This document shows, piece after piece, positions 35,944 through 45,175 of a DNA stretch of 62,229 nt (positions are counted from its first letter, which is position 1; every line of letters begins with the position of its first letter). The notes beneath the pieces were generated by a model that did no database searches, had not been told where the DNA came from, and worked only from the letters and a program-made list of their open reading frames with translations. This DNA is from Pseudomonadota bacterium (lineage in GTDB: Bacteria > Pseudomonadota > Alphaproteobacteria > Reyranellales > Reyranellaceae). A program made the position numbers and the translations under genes. The stretch lies in contig JAIUOX010000010.1 of assembly GCA_020160955.1 (NCBI GenBank), positions 1 to 62,229 on the forward strand, given 5' to 3'.

Positions 35944-36804
35944 GTGGTCGACAATACCCGCGGCATCCTCGCGATGTCGGGGGCGGTCGTCGTCTTCATC
36001 TTCAACGACATGCTGATCAAGCTGGCGGCCGAGACCGTGCCGGCGGCGCAGGCGATCGGCGTGCGCGGCCTGTTCGCGACCCTGTGGGTGACGCTGGCCC
36101 TCGCCGCGACCGGCACCTGGCGGCAGCTGCACTGGGCGGCGCATCCGCGCGTGCTGTTCCGCAGCGTCCTCGAGGCGGCGGCGGCGATCATCTTCCTGGT
36201 GGCGCTGTTCCGCATTCCCTTCGCCATCGCCAACGCCGTGACGCTCGCGACGCCGCTGATCCTGACGGTGCTGGCGGTGCTGATCCTCAAGGAGGACGTG
36301 CGCTGGCGGCGCTGGACGGCGGTGTCGGTCGGCTTCGCGGGCGTGCTGCTGGTGATCCAGCCGCACCCCGGCCAGCTCAACGCCTGGGCGTGGGTCGCGC
36401 TGGCCGGCACGCTGCTCGGCTGCTTCCGCGACATCTTCGTGCGCTTCCTGCCGGCCGGCGTGCCGACCCTGGTCGTGTCGTTCTCGACCGCGCTGATGGT
36501 CGGGCTGGTGGCCGGCCTGCTGGCGCTGGCCGAGGGCTGGCAGGCGATGACCGCGCGCGAGGTCGGCCTGGTCGCCGCCTCGTCCCTGCTGCTCGCCACC
36601 GGCTACCAGCTGCTGGTGGTGGCGCTGCGCTCGGGCGGCGAGTTCTCGGTGATCGGCTCGTTCCGCTACAGCTCGATCCTGTGGGCGCTGGCGATCGGCT
36701 TCGTGGTCTGGGGCGAGGTGCCGAACGCGCTGGCGATGGCCGGCATCGCCGTCATCGCCGCGTCCGGCCTCTACATCCTGCACCGCGAGCGGGTGCGGCG
36801 CTGA
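35944..36804 (+). CDS. EamA/DMT-family transporter
   Basis: 286 aa, GTG start. About ten hydrophobic helices in two EamA repeats (AVVVFIFNDMLIK; later LLGCFRDIFVRFL). Drug/metabolite transporter family, substrate unknown; most likely a metabolite exporter. Its stop is 1 bp from the stop of the convergent creatininase gene. Confidence 0.9.
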   Translation: MVDNTRGILAMSGAVVVFIFNDMLIKLAAETVPAAQAIGVRGLFATLWVTLALAATGTWRQLHWAAHPRVLFRSVLEAAAAIIFLVALFRIPFAIANAVTLATPLILTVLAVLILKEDVRWRRWTAVSVGFAGVLLVIQPHPGQLNAWAWVALAGTLLGCFRDIFVRFLPAGVPTLVVSFSTALMVGLVAGLLALAEGWQAMTAREVGLVAASSLLLATGYQLLVVALRSGGEFSVIGSFRYSSILWALAIGFVVWGEVPNALAMAGIAVIAASGLYILHRERVRR

Positions 36805-36805
36805 G

Positions 36806-37549
36806 CTAGCGCTTCAGCCACGCCTCGTAGTCGCGCGCCACTTCCTCGACCGCCATCTCGTAGATCCGCTTGCCGTGCTCGGGCGTCGCCTGGTTGGGAT
36901 CCGAGCCGATGCGGCCATCGGGGAAGTTGCGGCGGTAGTCCTCGGCATCGGCGAAGCTGCCGGTCGGGGCGATGCGCGGCTCCATCTCCTTGCGCTGCAT
37001 GGTCTCGGGCCAGCCGTACCAGGTCACCGCGACTTCCGAGGCGGTGGCATGGCTGCCCTCGCCGGTCGGGTACAGTTCCTGGCTGAGCCGCTTGACGCCC
37101 GACCCTTCCCACCAATTGCGCAGCGCGCACTTGATCGGCGGCTGGTTCGACAGCTTCTCCATCGAGCGCTCGGCGTAGATCTCGGAGAACGCCGCCGTCA
37201 CCGTGGCGATGTTGCCGCCATGGCCGTTGACGAAGAAGAAGCGGGTGAAGCCGTGCCGCGCCAGCGACACCACGGTGTCGCGCACCACGGCGATCAGGGT
37301 GGTCGGCCTGAGCGTCACCGAGCCGGCGAAGGCGAGGTGATGCTGTGCCATGCCGACCGAGATGGTGGGGGCGACCAGGGCGCCCGCCTTCTCGCCGGCG
37401 CCGCGCGCGATCAACTCGGCGGTCAGCGCGTCGGTGCCGATCAGGCCGGTCGGCCCGTGCTGCTCGGTCGAGCCGATCGGGATGATGATGCCGGTCTTGG
37501 TCTTGAGATAGTCCTCGACGAACTGCCAGGTCTTGAGCTGAAGCTGCAC
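36806..37549 (-). CDS. Creatininase-family amidohydrolase
   Basis: 247 aa. Metal ligands in PIGSTEQHGPTGLIGTD (E29, H31, D40) and FVNGHGGN, the creatininase signature. Family members hydrolyse creatinine or act on formamide-type intermediates (for example in mycofactocin or riboflavin F420 pathways). It follows the DAP-lyase-like gene on the same strand (31-bp gap), so a shared nitrogen-scavenging role is possible. Confidence 0.85.
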   Translation of the reverse strand: MQLQLKTWQFVEDYLKTKTGIIIPIGSTEQHGPTGLIGTDALTAELIARGAGEKAGALVAPTISVGMAQHHLAFAGSVTLRPTTLIAVVRDTVVSLARHGFTRFFFVNGHGGNIATVTAAFSEIYAERSMEKLSNQPPIKCALRNWWEGSGVKRLSQELYPTGEGSHATASEVAVTWYGWPETMQRKEMEPRIAPTGSFADAEDYRRNFPDGRIGSDPNQATPEHGKRIYEMAVEEVARDYEAWLKR

Positions 37550-37580
37550 GATACGGACTCCTTCGAACGGGAAACGGAAA

Positions 37581-38738
37581 TCAGGCCGGCGTCTCGCCCA
37601 GCGTGCCCTCGCTGTTGATCAGCAGCACGCGGCTGTCCTTGCCGAGCTTCAGCGCCTCGAAAGCGGCGCGGTCGGCGCAGACGCGCGACAGGGCGGCGAG
37701 GCCGGCGCAGCCCGACGGGCCCGAGGCGATCGCCGGGTCGCCGTCGAGCGGGTGGGCGTACAGCTTGCGGGCGGGCATCACCGTGTCCTCGCCGATCGTC
37801 ATGAACCAGTCGGCGCCGTCGCCGATCACCGGCCAGGTCACCGGCGAGATCTCGCGGCAGGCCAGCCCGCCCATCACCGTGTCGGCGTTGCCGCTGGCCA
37901 GCGTCGGCCGGCCGGTGCGGTTGCTCTGGAACCAGCAGTCGGCGCTTTCCGGCTCGACCACGACGAAGACCGGCCGCTTGCGCAGGCCCGCCCACAGGTA
38001 GCCGATCACCGCGGCGGCCAGGCCGCCGACGCCGGCCTGCACGAAGACGTGGGTCGGTTCCGCCTGCCACTGCACGATCGCCTCGTGCGCCAGCACGCAG
38101 TAGCCGCGCATCACGCTCTTCGGCACGTCCTCGTAGCCGTCCCACGAAGTGTCCGAGATGATCGTCCAGCCGTTGGCCGCCGACTGCGCCTTGCACGCGG
38201 CGACGGCGGTGTCGTAGTCGCCGTCGATGCGGATGACCTCGGCGCCGCGGGCGCGGATCGCCGCTTCCTTCTCGGCCGAGGTGAACTTCGGCAGGAAGAT
38301 GATGCAGCGGTTGCCGAACAGCCGGGCCCCGGCCGCGACCGCGCGGCCATGGTTGCCCGAGCTGGCGGTGGCGAAGACGAAGCGGCCAGTGATGTCGCGG
38401 TAGACGCCGTTCATGATGTCGGCGAACGACGCGCTGGCGTGGTGGGCGTCGCCGACCGCGCCCGACAGCACGTTGTAGACGGCGATCACGCCGCCCAGCG
38501 CCTTGAAGGCGCCGAAGCCGAAGCGCTGGCTCTCGTCCTTGACCCGGATCTCGCCGACCCCCAGCCGCGCCGCGAGGGCCGGCAGGGCGACCAGCGGCGT
38601 CGGCACGTGGCGGGGACACTGGGCGAGGTCCTCGCACAGCTCGGGAATCCCGTTGGGATTGATGACGCGGCGCTGCGCGGGGCCGAACTTCGCGGCGGGA
38701 GAAAGGCGCGGATTGGGCGCCAGCCAGGACGGGACCAT
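37581..38738 (-). CDS. PLP-dependent diaminopropionate ammonia-lyase-like enzyme
   Basis: 385 aa. Fold type II PLP enzyme: ESQRFGFGAFKALGG with PLP-binding K79, ATASSGNHGRAVA (phosphate cup), QAGVGGLAAAV. The motif set matches diaminopropionate ammonia-lyase (YgeX), which releases ammonia and pyruvate; threonine dehydratase-like activity cannot be excluded. Upstream partner of the creatininase gene. Confidence 0.8.
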   Translation of the reverse strand: MVPSWLAPNPRLSPAAKFGPAQRRVINPNGIPELCEDLAQCPRHVPTPLVALPALAARLGVGEIRVKDESQRFGFGAFKALGGVIAVYNVLSGAVGDAHHASASFADIMNGVYRDITGRFVFATASSGNHGRAVAAGARLFGNRCIIFLPKFTSAEKEAAIRARGAEVIRIDGDYDTAVAACKAQSAANGWTIISDTSWDGYEDVPKSVMRGYCVLAHEAIVQWQAEPTHVFVQAGVGGLAAAVIGYLWAGLRKRPVFVVVEPESADCWFQSNRTGRPTLASGNADTVMGGLACREISPVTWPVIGDGADWFMTIGEDTVMPARKLYAHPLDGDPAIASGPSGCAGLAALSRVCADRAAFEALKLGKDSRVLLINSEGTLGETPA

Positions 38739-38801
38739 GCGCCGTCATAGCATGGCCCGGCGTCGCGGGATGGCCTAAGGTGGGGCCAACGGAGTGGACC
38801 C

Positions 38802-39059
38802 ATGAAAGTGAACGTCGAAGTCAGCTGCACGCCCGAGGAGGCCCGCGCCTTCTTCGGCCTGCCGGACATCAAGCCGATGCAGGACCGCATCATGGCCGAG
38901 ATCGAGGAGCGCCTGCGCTCCAGCCTCGGCGCAATGGACCCGCAGACGGTGTTCAAGACCTGGCTGCCGGCCTCGATGCAGGGCGTCGAGCAGATGCAGC
39001 AGATCCAGCAGGCCTTCTGGTCGCAGCTGGCCAACATCGCGACCGGCAAGAAGGAGTAG
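38802..39059 (+). CDS. DUF6489-like small protein
   Basis: 85 aa. MKVNVEVSCTPEEARAFFGL start, then QDRIMAEIEERL and a long helical tail with WLPASMQGVEQMQ and AFWSQLAN. The pattern matches the alphaproteobacterial DUF6489 family; function unknown. Phasin-like character is possible (helical, Gln/Met-rich) but speculative. Starts 2 bp before the ferredoxin gene, counted from stop to start. Confidence 0.75.
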   Translation: MKVNVEVSCTPEEARAFFGLPDIKPMQDRIMAEIEERLRSSLGAMDPQTVFKTWLPASMQGVEQMQQIQQAFWSQLANIATGKKE

Positions 39060-39061
39060 CG

Positions 39062-39430
39062 ATGAGTGATCGCGCCCGGCCGGACGATCCGAAGCCGTAC
39101 TACGAGGCCCACGTCTTCTGCTGCACCAACCGGCGCCCGGCCGGCCACCCGCGCGGCTGCTGCGCGGAGAGGAACGGCGAGGCGTTGCGCGACCACATGA
39201 AGAGCCGCGCCAAGGACCTCGGTCTCAAGAACGTGCGGATCAACAACGCCGGCTGCCTCGACCGCTGCGAGCTCGGACCGACGCTGGTGATCTACCCGGA
39301 AGGCGTCTGGTACAGCTGCGCCACCAAGGAAGACATCGACGAGGTGCTGGAGACGCACCTGGTGAAGGGCGGCCGCGTCGAGCGCCTGATGCTGAAGACG
39401 ACCGACAAGCTGCCGTCGGATCGCAAGTAG
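39062..39430 (+). CDS. Thioredoxin-like [2Fe-2S] ferredoxin
   Basis: 122 aa. Cysteines C20/C21, C33/C34 and C65-x3-C69 (NNAGCLDRCELGP) form the cluster of the thioredoxin-like ferredoxin family; VIYPEGVWYS is typical. It carries single electrons; the partner is unknown. Probably co-transcribed with the DUF6489-like gene. Ends just before repeat copy 4. Confidence 0.9.
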   Translation: MSDRARPDDPKPYYEAHVFCCTNRRPAGHPRGCCAERNGEALRDHMKSRAKDLGLKNVRINNAGCLDRCELGPTLVIYPEGVWYSCATKEDIDEVLETHLVKGGRVERLMLKTTDKLPSDRK

Positions 39431-39444
39431 GGCCGGAGACAAGG

Positions 39445-39511
39445 AAAGGTCCCTCGCTGCGCTCGGGATGACAAGAAAAGGCTGTCATCCCGAGCGCAGC
39501 GAGGGACCTTT
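39445..39511. repeat. Dispersed inverted-repeat element, copy 4 (perfect 29-bp arms)
   Basis: Arms 39445-39473 and 39483-39511 are exact reverse complements over 29 bp, with a 9-nt spacer. The left arm begins AAAGGTCCCTCGCTGCGCTC. It sits between the convergent ferredoxin and HAD genes, a position suited to a bidirectional terminator. Confidence 0.9.
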
Positions 39512-39515
39512 CGAT

Positions 39516-40238
39516 TCAACCTTCCAGCAACTCGCCCAGGCGGCGGATGATGCGGGTCGGGGTGTGCGTCGCCCCGGCCGGCACGCCGGCCTCGAACGGG
39601 TCGTACCAGATGCCGCACATGCCGAGCTTCTGCGGCGCCACGACTTCCCACTCGTAGTTGTCGCCGACCATCCAGGCATCGCAGGCGTCGCAGCCGAGCT
39701 TGTCGAGCGCGTGACGGTAGACCGCCAGCTCGGGCTTGCCCTGGCCGAACTCGCCCTCGATCTGGATGTGCTCGAAGCGGTGCGCGAGGTCGAAGCGCTC
39801 GATCTTGGCGCGCTGCGTCTCGGCCGCGCCGTTGGTCACCAGCGCCAGCTTCACGCCGGCGGCGCGCAGCGCGTCGACCGTGTCGTGGGCGTCGGGATAG
39901 AGCCGGTACTCGGCGCGCCGCATCTCGGTGAAGGCGTCGGCGATGCGGTCGGCCAGGCCTGCGTCGTCGAGGCCCAGCGTGGCGAGGCCCTGCCGCGTCG
40001 CCAGCCGCCGCGCGCCCGGGATGTCGAGCCGCCAGCGCGCCGCGGACACCGGGTCCGACCACATGCCGCGCGCCGCGTCCATCAGCGCGACCCGCACCCG
40101 CTCGATCGCCGGTTCGTCGTGCGCCGCCAGCGGCTCGGCGAAGGTCGCGAGCAGGCGCCGCCACGCTTCCTCGGGCTGCGCGTAGGCGCGGATCAGCGTG
40201 TCGTCGAGATCGAACAGGATGGCGCGGGGCAGGGGCAT
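39516..40238 (-). CDS. HAD-superfamily hydrolase
   Basis: 240 aa. Motif I AILFDLDDTLI, motif II LALVTNGA, Lys in GQGKPELAVYRHAL, motif III GDNYEWEV. A small helical cap domain lies between motifs I and II. Phosphatase or haloacid-type; the substrate is not predictable. Follows the LpoA-like gene on the same strand (17 bp). Confidence 0.9.
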   Translation of the reverse strand: MPLPRAILFDLDDTLIRAYAQPEEAWRRLLATFAEPLAAHDEPAIERVRVALMDAARGMWSDPVSAARWRLDIPGARRLATRQGLATLGLDDAGLADRIADAFTEMRRAEYRLYPDAHDTVDALRAAGVKLALVTNGAAETQRAKIERFDLAHRFEHIQIEGEFGQGKPELAVYRHALDKLGCDACDAWMVGDNYEWEVVAPQKLGMCGIWYDPFEAGVPAGATHTPTRIIRRLGELLEG

Positions 40239-40255
40239 CGGGGTCGCGGCCGCCT

Positions 40256-41425
40256 CTAGTTGGAGGGGCTCGAGAAGCCGCCGGGCGCCGCGCTGACCAC
40301 GCTGCCCTGGGTGCCCGACACGGCGATCACCGCCAGCGCGCGCTCGGAGCGGCCGTTGGGCAGGAAGCGGAAGGCGCCGTCGACGCCGGTCCAGCCGGCC
40401 GGGTTGGTGATCGCCTCGGCCGAGAAGTCGCCGCCCGGCTTCAGCCGCGCCAGCGCGCCGGCCAGCGACACGCCGTCGTAGGCCAGCGTGGCGAGACGCG
40501 GCGCCGGCTTGCCGTAGGTCGCGAGAAAGCGGCGCTCGAAGTCGGCGCGCTTCGCCGGGTCGGGCGCGGCGTACCACGCGCCGCGCAGCATCGGCTCCTG
40601 GCCGATGTTGGGGATGTCCCACACGCCGGTGCCGATCAGCTGCACGCTCTTGCTGTCTAGGCCGGCGGCTGCCAGCGCGGCCAGCGCCGCCGAGACGCGC
40701 GGCGGCGCCACCGGCACCAGCACGGCCAGCTTGTCGGGCGTCTTCACCTGCTCGGCCAGCCGGCGCGCCGGGGTCGAGAGGTCGGCGCTGTTGGCGTCGA
40801 ACAGCTCGACGCCGACGACCTGGGCGCCGCGGATCGTGGCCTGGCTCTCCAGCGTCTGGGCCATCTGCTGGCCGTAGGTGGTCTGCGGCGCGAACACCGC
40901 GAAGCGCCGGATGCCCTGGTCGACGGCGTAGTCGACGACGCGGCGGACCTGCGGCGGTGCGGCGATGCCCATGATCCAGACGCCGCGGCTCGCCGCCTGC
41001 TCGTCGTTGGAGAACGACACGACGTTGGCGCCGCCCTGCGCGACCAGCGGCGCCAGCGCGGTGGCCGAGGTGCCGAACAGCGGCCCGAGCACCAGCGCGG
41101 CGCCCTCGGTGCGCGCCTTGCGGTAGGCCTCGACCGCGCTGTCGGCGGTCTCGCCGCTGTCGTAGGCGGCCAGCGCCAGTTCCTTGGCGCCGGTGTCGAA
41201 CAGCGCCATCTCGGCCGCCTGCTGCATCGACTGGCCGATCGGCGCGGCCCGTCCGCTGAGCGGCAGCAGCAGCGCGATGCGTGTCTTGCCCGACGCCGTG
41301 ACAGGCGAACCGGCCGCAGACGTGCGGGTCGTGGGAGCCTTGGCCGGCGTGCTAGTCTGGGGCTGCTCGCCGCAGGCCGCCAACAGGAAGGCCGCGGTGG
41401 CAAGCGCTAGAAGAGACTGACGCAT
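40256..41425 (-). CDS. LpoA-like periplasmic lipoprotein (penicillin-binding-protein activator family)
   Basis: 389 aa. Lipobox LLAAC (C18), a Thr/Ala/Pro-rich linker, then a leucine-binding-protein-type fold: IALLLPLSGRAAPIGQSMQQAAEMAL, LVLGPLFGTSATALAP, FAVFAPQTTYGQQMA. In proteobacteria such lipoproteins activate penicillin-binding protein 1A; in alphaproteobacteria this gene is regularly divergent from rsmI, as here. Activation of cell-wall synthesis is the likely role. Confidence 0.82.
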   Translation of the reverse strand: MRQSLLALATAAFLLAACGEQPQTSTPAKAPTTRTSAAGSPVTASGKTRIALLLPLSGRAAPIGQSMQQAAEMALFDTGAKELALAAYDSGETADSAVEAYRKARTEGAALVLGPLFGTSATALAPLVAQGGANVVSFSNDEQAASRGVWIMGIAAPPQVRRVVDYAVDQGIRRFAVFAPQTTYGQQMAQTLESQATIRGAQVVGVELFDANSADLSTPARRLAEQVKTPDKLAVLVPVAPPRVSAALAALAAAGLDSKSVQLIGTGVWDIPNIGQEPMLRGAWYAAPDPAKRADFERRFLATYGKPAPRLATLAYDGVSLAGALARLKPGGDFSAEAITNPAGWTGVDGAFRFLPNGRSERALAVIAVSGTQGSVVSAAPGGFSSPSN

Positions 41426-41466
41426 CGGCGCGAAACTCCGGCGGCGTTGGATTCGGGACGGGTAAC

Positions 41467-42366
41467 TTGGACGAAGGGCCACAAGCTAACGAGGGCGGGG
41501 CGCCGCGTAAACCGCCGCCGCTGGCGCCGGGCCTGCATATTGTCGCCACGCCGATCGGCAACCTGCGGGACATCACGCTGCGCGCGCTCGACGTGCTGCA
41601 GGCCGCCGACCTGGTGGCCTGCGAGGATACCCGCGTGTTCGCCAAGCTGGCGTCGCATTACGGCATCAAGGCGCAGACCGTGGCATACAGCGACGCCACG
41701 CAGGACGCCGCCGAGCCGCGGCTGCTGCGGGCGCTCGAGAAGGGCGCGCGGGTGGCGCTGGTGTCCGATGCCGGCATGCCGCTGATCTCCGACCCGGGAT
41801 ATCGCCTGGTCCGCGCCGCGCTGGCGAGGGGCCTTGCCGTGACCTCGGCGCCCGGCCCGTCGGCGGTGCCGATGGCGCTGGCCCTGTCGGGCCTGCCGAC
41901 CGACCGCTTCTACTTCGGCGGCTTCCTGCCGGCGAAGGCGACCGAGCGCCGCCGCGCCATCGCCACTGCCGCCGCGGTGCCGGCGACCCTGGTGTTCTTC
42001 GAGGCGCCGCACCGGCTGGCCGAGTCGCTGGCCGACGTCGCCGAGCTGCTGGGCGGCAGCCGCCCCGCGGCGGTGGCGCGCGAGCTCACCAAGCTGTTCG
42101 AGGAGGTCCGCCGTGGCCCGCTGTCCGAGCTGGCGGCGCACTATGCCGGGCAGGCCGAGGTGCGCGGCGAGATCGCGCTGGTGATCGGCCCGCCGGGCGA
42201 GAACGAGGCGCCGGCCGCCGAGACGCTGGACGAGGCGCTGCGCGCGGCGCTGGCCGGCGCGTCGGTCAAGGACGCCGCGTCCGAGGTGGCGGCGCGCTAC
42301 GGGCTGAACCGCCGCCAGGTCTATGCCCGCGCGCTCGAGCTGAAGCGCGGGCCGGGCACGCCATGA
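41467..42366 (+). CDS. rsmI: 16S rRNA 2'-O-methyltransferase RsmI
   Basis: 299 aa, TTG start. LHIVATPIGNLRDITLRAL, ACEDTR, SDAGMPLISDPGYRLV and GPSAVPMALALSGL are classical RsmI motifs of the tetrapyrrole-methylase fold. It methylates C1402 of 16S rRNA with SAM. The stop overlaps the yraN start (ATGA). Operon rsmI-yraN-sirB1-gshB-arfB. Confidence 0.95.
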   Translation: MDEGPQANEGGAPRKPPPLAPGLHIVATPIGNLRDITLRALDVLQAADLVACEDTRVFAKLASHYGIKAQTVAYSDATQDAAEPRLLRALEKGARVALVSDAGMPLISDPGYRLVRAALARGLAVTSAPGPSAVPMALALSGLPTDRFYFGGFLPAKATERRRAIATAAAVPATLVFFEAPHRLAESLADVAELLGGSRPAAVARELTKLFEEVRRGPLSELAAHYAGQAEVRGEIALVIGPPGENEAPAAETLDEALRAALAGASVKDAASEVAARYGLNRRQVYARALELKRGPGTP

Positions 42367-42728
42367 AGACCGACGCCCGCCAGGCCGCCTACCGCCTCGG
42401 CCATGCCGCCGAGTGGCGCGCCGTGTGGCGGCTGCGGCTGGCCGGCTACTCGGTGCTGGCGCGTCGCTACAAGACGAAGCTGGGCGAGATCGACATCGTG
42501 GCGCGGCGCGGCGACGTGCTGGCCTTCGTCGAGGTCAAGGCGCGGCGTGATTTCGCCCGCGCGGCCGACGCGCTGGGCAGCCGCCAGTTCGGCCGCGTCG
42601 CCCGCGCCGCCAGCCTGTTCGTGGCGCACCACCCGCGCTACGCCGCGCACACGCTGCGCTTCGACGCGGTGCTGGTCGGCGGGCTGTGGCCGCGCCACCT
42701 GCCCGACGTCTGGCGGGCGCCGGAATGA
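42363..42728 (+). CDS. yraN: YraN/UPF0102-family nuclease-like protein
   Basis: 121 aa. Conserved RLGHAAEWRAVWRLR-type head and the PD-(D/E)xK-like core GEIDIVARRGDVLAFVEVKAR. The role is uncertain; an endonuclease fold is predicted, with association to recombination genes in other bacteria. ATGA overlap with rsmI. Confidence 0.92.
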   Translation: MKTDARQAAYRLGHAAEWRAVWRLRLAGYSVLARRYKTKLGEIDIVARRGDVLAFVEVKARRDFARAADALGSRQFGRVARAASLFVAHHPRYAAHTLRFDAVLVGGLWPRHLPDVWRAPE

Positions 42729-42735
42729 GGCCACG

Positions 42736-43572
42736 ATGACCGTCAACGACCCCGCGGCGCTGGAGCGCCTGCGCGACGTCTGCGCCGGCGACGGCCAGCG
42801 GCTCGACCTCGTCGAGGCCGCCCTGACGCTGAGCCGGCTGCGGCGTGCCGAGCCGATCGACCTCGCGCCGTTTCGCCAGCATGTCGCCACCATGGCCGCC
42901 GAGCTGGCCGACCTGGTGCGCCGCCGCGGCGCGGCGCCCGAGCAGCTGGCCGAGATCGTGGCGCGCTCCTACGGCTATCGAGGCGACAGCGAGTCCTACG
43001 ACGACCTGCAGAACGCCGACCTCGTGCGCGTGATCGAGCGGCGCAAGGGCCTGCCGGTGGCGCTGTCGATCCTCTACCTCGCGCTCGCCCGCCAGCAGGG
43101 CTGGAGCGCCGAGGGGCTGGCCTTCCCGGCGCACTTCCTGATCCGCGTCGGCATCGACGGCGCCCGCCACGTCGTCGACCCGTTCCACGACGGCGCGGTG
43201 CGCGACGCCGCCGAGCTGCGCGGCCTCTTGCGCCAGGTGCTGGGGTCGGACGCCGAGCTCGACCCGCAGCACTTCGATCCCGTCTCCGACCGCGACGTGC
43301 TGCTGCGGCTGGAGAACAACGTGCGGCTGCGCCTGTCGCAGCGCGAGGACTGGGCCAGCGCCGCGCAGTCGGTCGACCGCATGCTGGCGATCGCCCCGGC
43401 CCGCGCCGAGCTGCTGTTCGAGGCCGGCCAGCTCAATGCCCGGCTCGACAAGCGCCGCGCCGCCATCGCCGCCTTCGAGAGTTTCCTGGCGCAGCCCGCG
43501 CAACGGACCGACCCGGCGCTGCGGCGCCGCGCCGAGGCCCTGTTGCAGGAACTGCGCCGGGGGCTTAACTGA
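42736..43572 (+). CDS. SirB1-family transglutaminase-like protein with TPR tail
   Basis: 278 aa. [20 protein letters not shown] and [19 protein letters not shown], then [12 protein letters not shown] and DPFHDG, the transglutaminase-like SirB1 motifs. A C-terminal TPR-like region ([26 protein letters not shown]) follows. No catalytic Cys is visible in the usual place, as in many SirB1 members; function unknown. Between yraN and gshB. Confidence 0.85.
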   Translation: MTVNDPAALERLRDVCAGDGQRLDLVEAALTLSRLRRAEPIDLAPFRQHVATMAAELADLVRRRGAAPEQLAEIVARSYGYRGDSESYDDLQNADLVRVIERRKGLPVALSILYLALARQQGWSAEGLAFPAHFLIRVGIDGARHVVDPFHDGAVRDAAELRGLLRQVLGSDAELDPQHFDPVSDRDVLLRLENNVRLRLSQREDWASAAQSVDRMLAIAPARAELLFEAGQLNARLDKRRAAIAAFESFLAQPAQRTDPALRRRAEALLQELRRGLN

Positions 43573-43609
43573 CTTCCCGTTCGATCCGTTTGCGCAGGAA
43601 TCCCGGCCC

Positions 43610-44563
43610 ATGAAGCTCACCGTCGCCATCCAGATGGACCACGTCTCGACCATCGACATCGACGGCGATTCGACCTTCGTGCTGGGGCTCGAGGCGCAGA
43701 AGCGCGGCTACGCGGTGTGGCACTACACGCCGGCCGACCTGGTGTTCCGCGACCGCAAGGTGATGGCGCGGGCCCAGCCGATGACGCTGCGCCGCGAGAA
43801 AGGCAACCACTTCACGCTGGGCGCGGCCGAGATGGTCGACCTCGCGACCCTCGACGTCATCCTGCTGCGCCAGGACCCGCCGTTCGACATGTCGTACATC
43901 ACGACGACCCACCTGCTCGAGCACGTCCACCCGAAGACACTGGTGGTCAACGATCCGGCCAGCGTGCGCAACGCGCCGGAGAAGCTGTTCGTCACCCACT
44001 TCGACGGCGTCATGCCGCCGACGCTGATCAGTGCCGACGCGCGCGCCATCCGCGCCTTCCGCGACGAGCACAAGGACATCATCCTGAAGCCGCTGTTCGG
44101 CAACGGCGGCGCCGGCGTGTTCCGCCTGCGGCCCGACGACGAGAACTTCGCCTCGCTGCTCGAGATGTTCTCGCAGAAGAGCCGCGAGCCGCTGATCGCC
44201 CAGCGCTACCTGCCGGAGGTCCGCAAGGGCGACAAGCGCATCATCCTGATCGAGGGCAAGCCGGTCGGCGTCATCAACCGCGTGCCGGCCGAGGGCGAGG
44301 CGCGCTCGAACATGCATGTCGGCGGCGTCGCGGTGAAGGACCAGCTGACGAAGCGCGACCGCGAGCTGTGCGAGATCATCGGGCCCGAGCTCGAGCGGCG
44401 CGGCCTGCTGTTCGTCGGCATCGACGTGATCGGCGACTGGCTCACCGAGATCAACGTGACCTCGCCGACCGGCCTGCAGCAGATCAACCGCTTCGACGGC
44501 GTCTGCCTCGAGGCGCAGATCTGGGACGCCATCGAGGCGCGCTGGCAGGCGACCCGGGGATGA
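43610..44563 (+). CDS. gshB: Glutathione synthetase
   Basis: 317 aa. [55 protein letters not shown] and [27 protein letters not shown]-grasp enzyme joining glycine to gamma-glutamylcysteine. Full length. arfB follows after 10 bp. Confidence 0.97.
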   Translation: MKLTVAIQMDHVSTIDIDGDSTFVLGLEAQKRGYAVWHYTPADLVFRDRKVMARAQPMTLRREKGNHFTLGAAEMVDLATLDVILLRQDPPFDMSYITTTHLLEHVHPKTLVVNDPASVRNAPEKLFVTHFDGVMPPTLISADARAIRAFRDEHKDIILKPLFGNGGAGVFRLRPDDENFASLLEMFSQKSREPLIAQRYLPEVRKGDKRIILIEGKPVGVINRVPAEGEARSNMHVGGVAVKDQLTKRDRELCEIIGPELERRGLLFVGIDVIGDWLTEINVTSPTGLQQINRFDGVCLEAQIWDAIEARWQATRG

Positions 44564-44573
44564 CGGGGCCGGC

Positions 44574-45011
44574 ATGACCGGCAAGGCCGCGCCGATCTGG
44601 ATCACCGGCCGGATTTCGCTCGACCCCGACGAGATCGAGGAAAGCTTCGTGCGCGCCGCCGGCCCGGGCGGCCAGCACGTCAACACGACCTCCAGCGCCG
44701 TCCAGCTGCGCTTCGACGTCCGCAACTCGCCGTCGCTGCCCGACGACGTGCGGCACCGGCTGGAGCGGCTGGCCGGGCGGCGGCTGACCAACGACGGCGT
44801 GCTGGTGCTGATCGCCCAGGGCGAACGCAGCCAGAAGCGCAACCGGGAAGAGGCGCTGGAACGGCTGGTCGAGCTGGTTCGCGAGGCCGCCCGCCCGCCG
44901 GTGCCGCGCAAGAAGACCCGGCCGACGCTCGGCAGCAAGCGCCGCCGGCTGGACGACAAGAAGAAGAAGGGCGCGATCAAGGCGCTGCGCGGCAAGGGCT
45001 CGTTCGACTGA
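44574..45011 (+). CDS. arfB: Alternative ribosome-rescue factor ArfB (YaeJ)
   Basis: 145 aa. The GGQ motif in RAAGPGGQHVNTTSSAVQLR hydrolyses peptidyl-tRNA on stalled ribosomes; the basic tail KKTRPTLGSKRRRLDDKKKK enters the mRNA channel. Stop-codon-independent release factor. Last gene of the rsmI run; repeat copy 5 follows. Confidence 0.95.
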   Translation: MTGKAAPIWITGRISLDPDEIEESFVRAAGPGGQHVNTTSSAVQLRFDVRNSPSLPDDVRHRLERLAGRRLTNDGVLVLIAQGERSQKRNREEALERLVELVREAARPPVPRKKTRPTLGSKRRRLDDKKKKGAIKALRGKGSFD

Positions 45012-45016
45012 ACCCG

Positions 45017-45101
45017 AAAGGTCCCTCGCTGCGCTCGGGATGACAGGCTGATGGCGCCGTTCTGGTTCCTTCTGTCATCCCGAGCGTCGCGAGGGACCCT
45101 T
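45017..45101. repeat. Dispersed inverted-repeat element, copy 5
   Basis: Left arm 45017-45045 equals the left arm of copy 4 over all 29 positions; right arm 45073-45101 (ending GCGAGGGACCCTT) has a few changes. Lies between arfB and fumC, both on the plus strand, the one copy not in a convergent gap. Confidence 0.85.
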
Positions 45102-45175
45102 CCGCCACTGGCGAGCCGCGGCCAGAAGCCGTAACTAGGATGCCACTTTCGTCAACCCACGGGATCAGGTGTGCC

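Noticed and set aside
43565..44995. 476-aa minus-strand frame across gshB and arfB
   Set aside because: Antisense to two genes with complete catalytic motifs; His/Asp/Arg-rich translation without a domain.
45140..45175. Upstream ATG of fumC at 45140
   Set aside because: It would add residues outside the conserved FumC start; the ATG at 45176 gives the standard 467-aa length.
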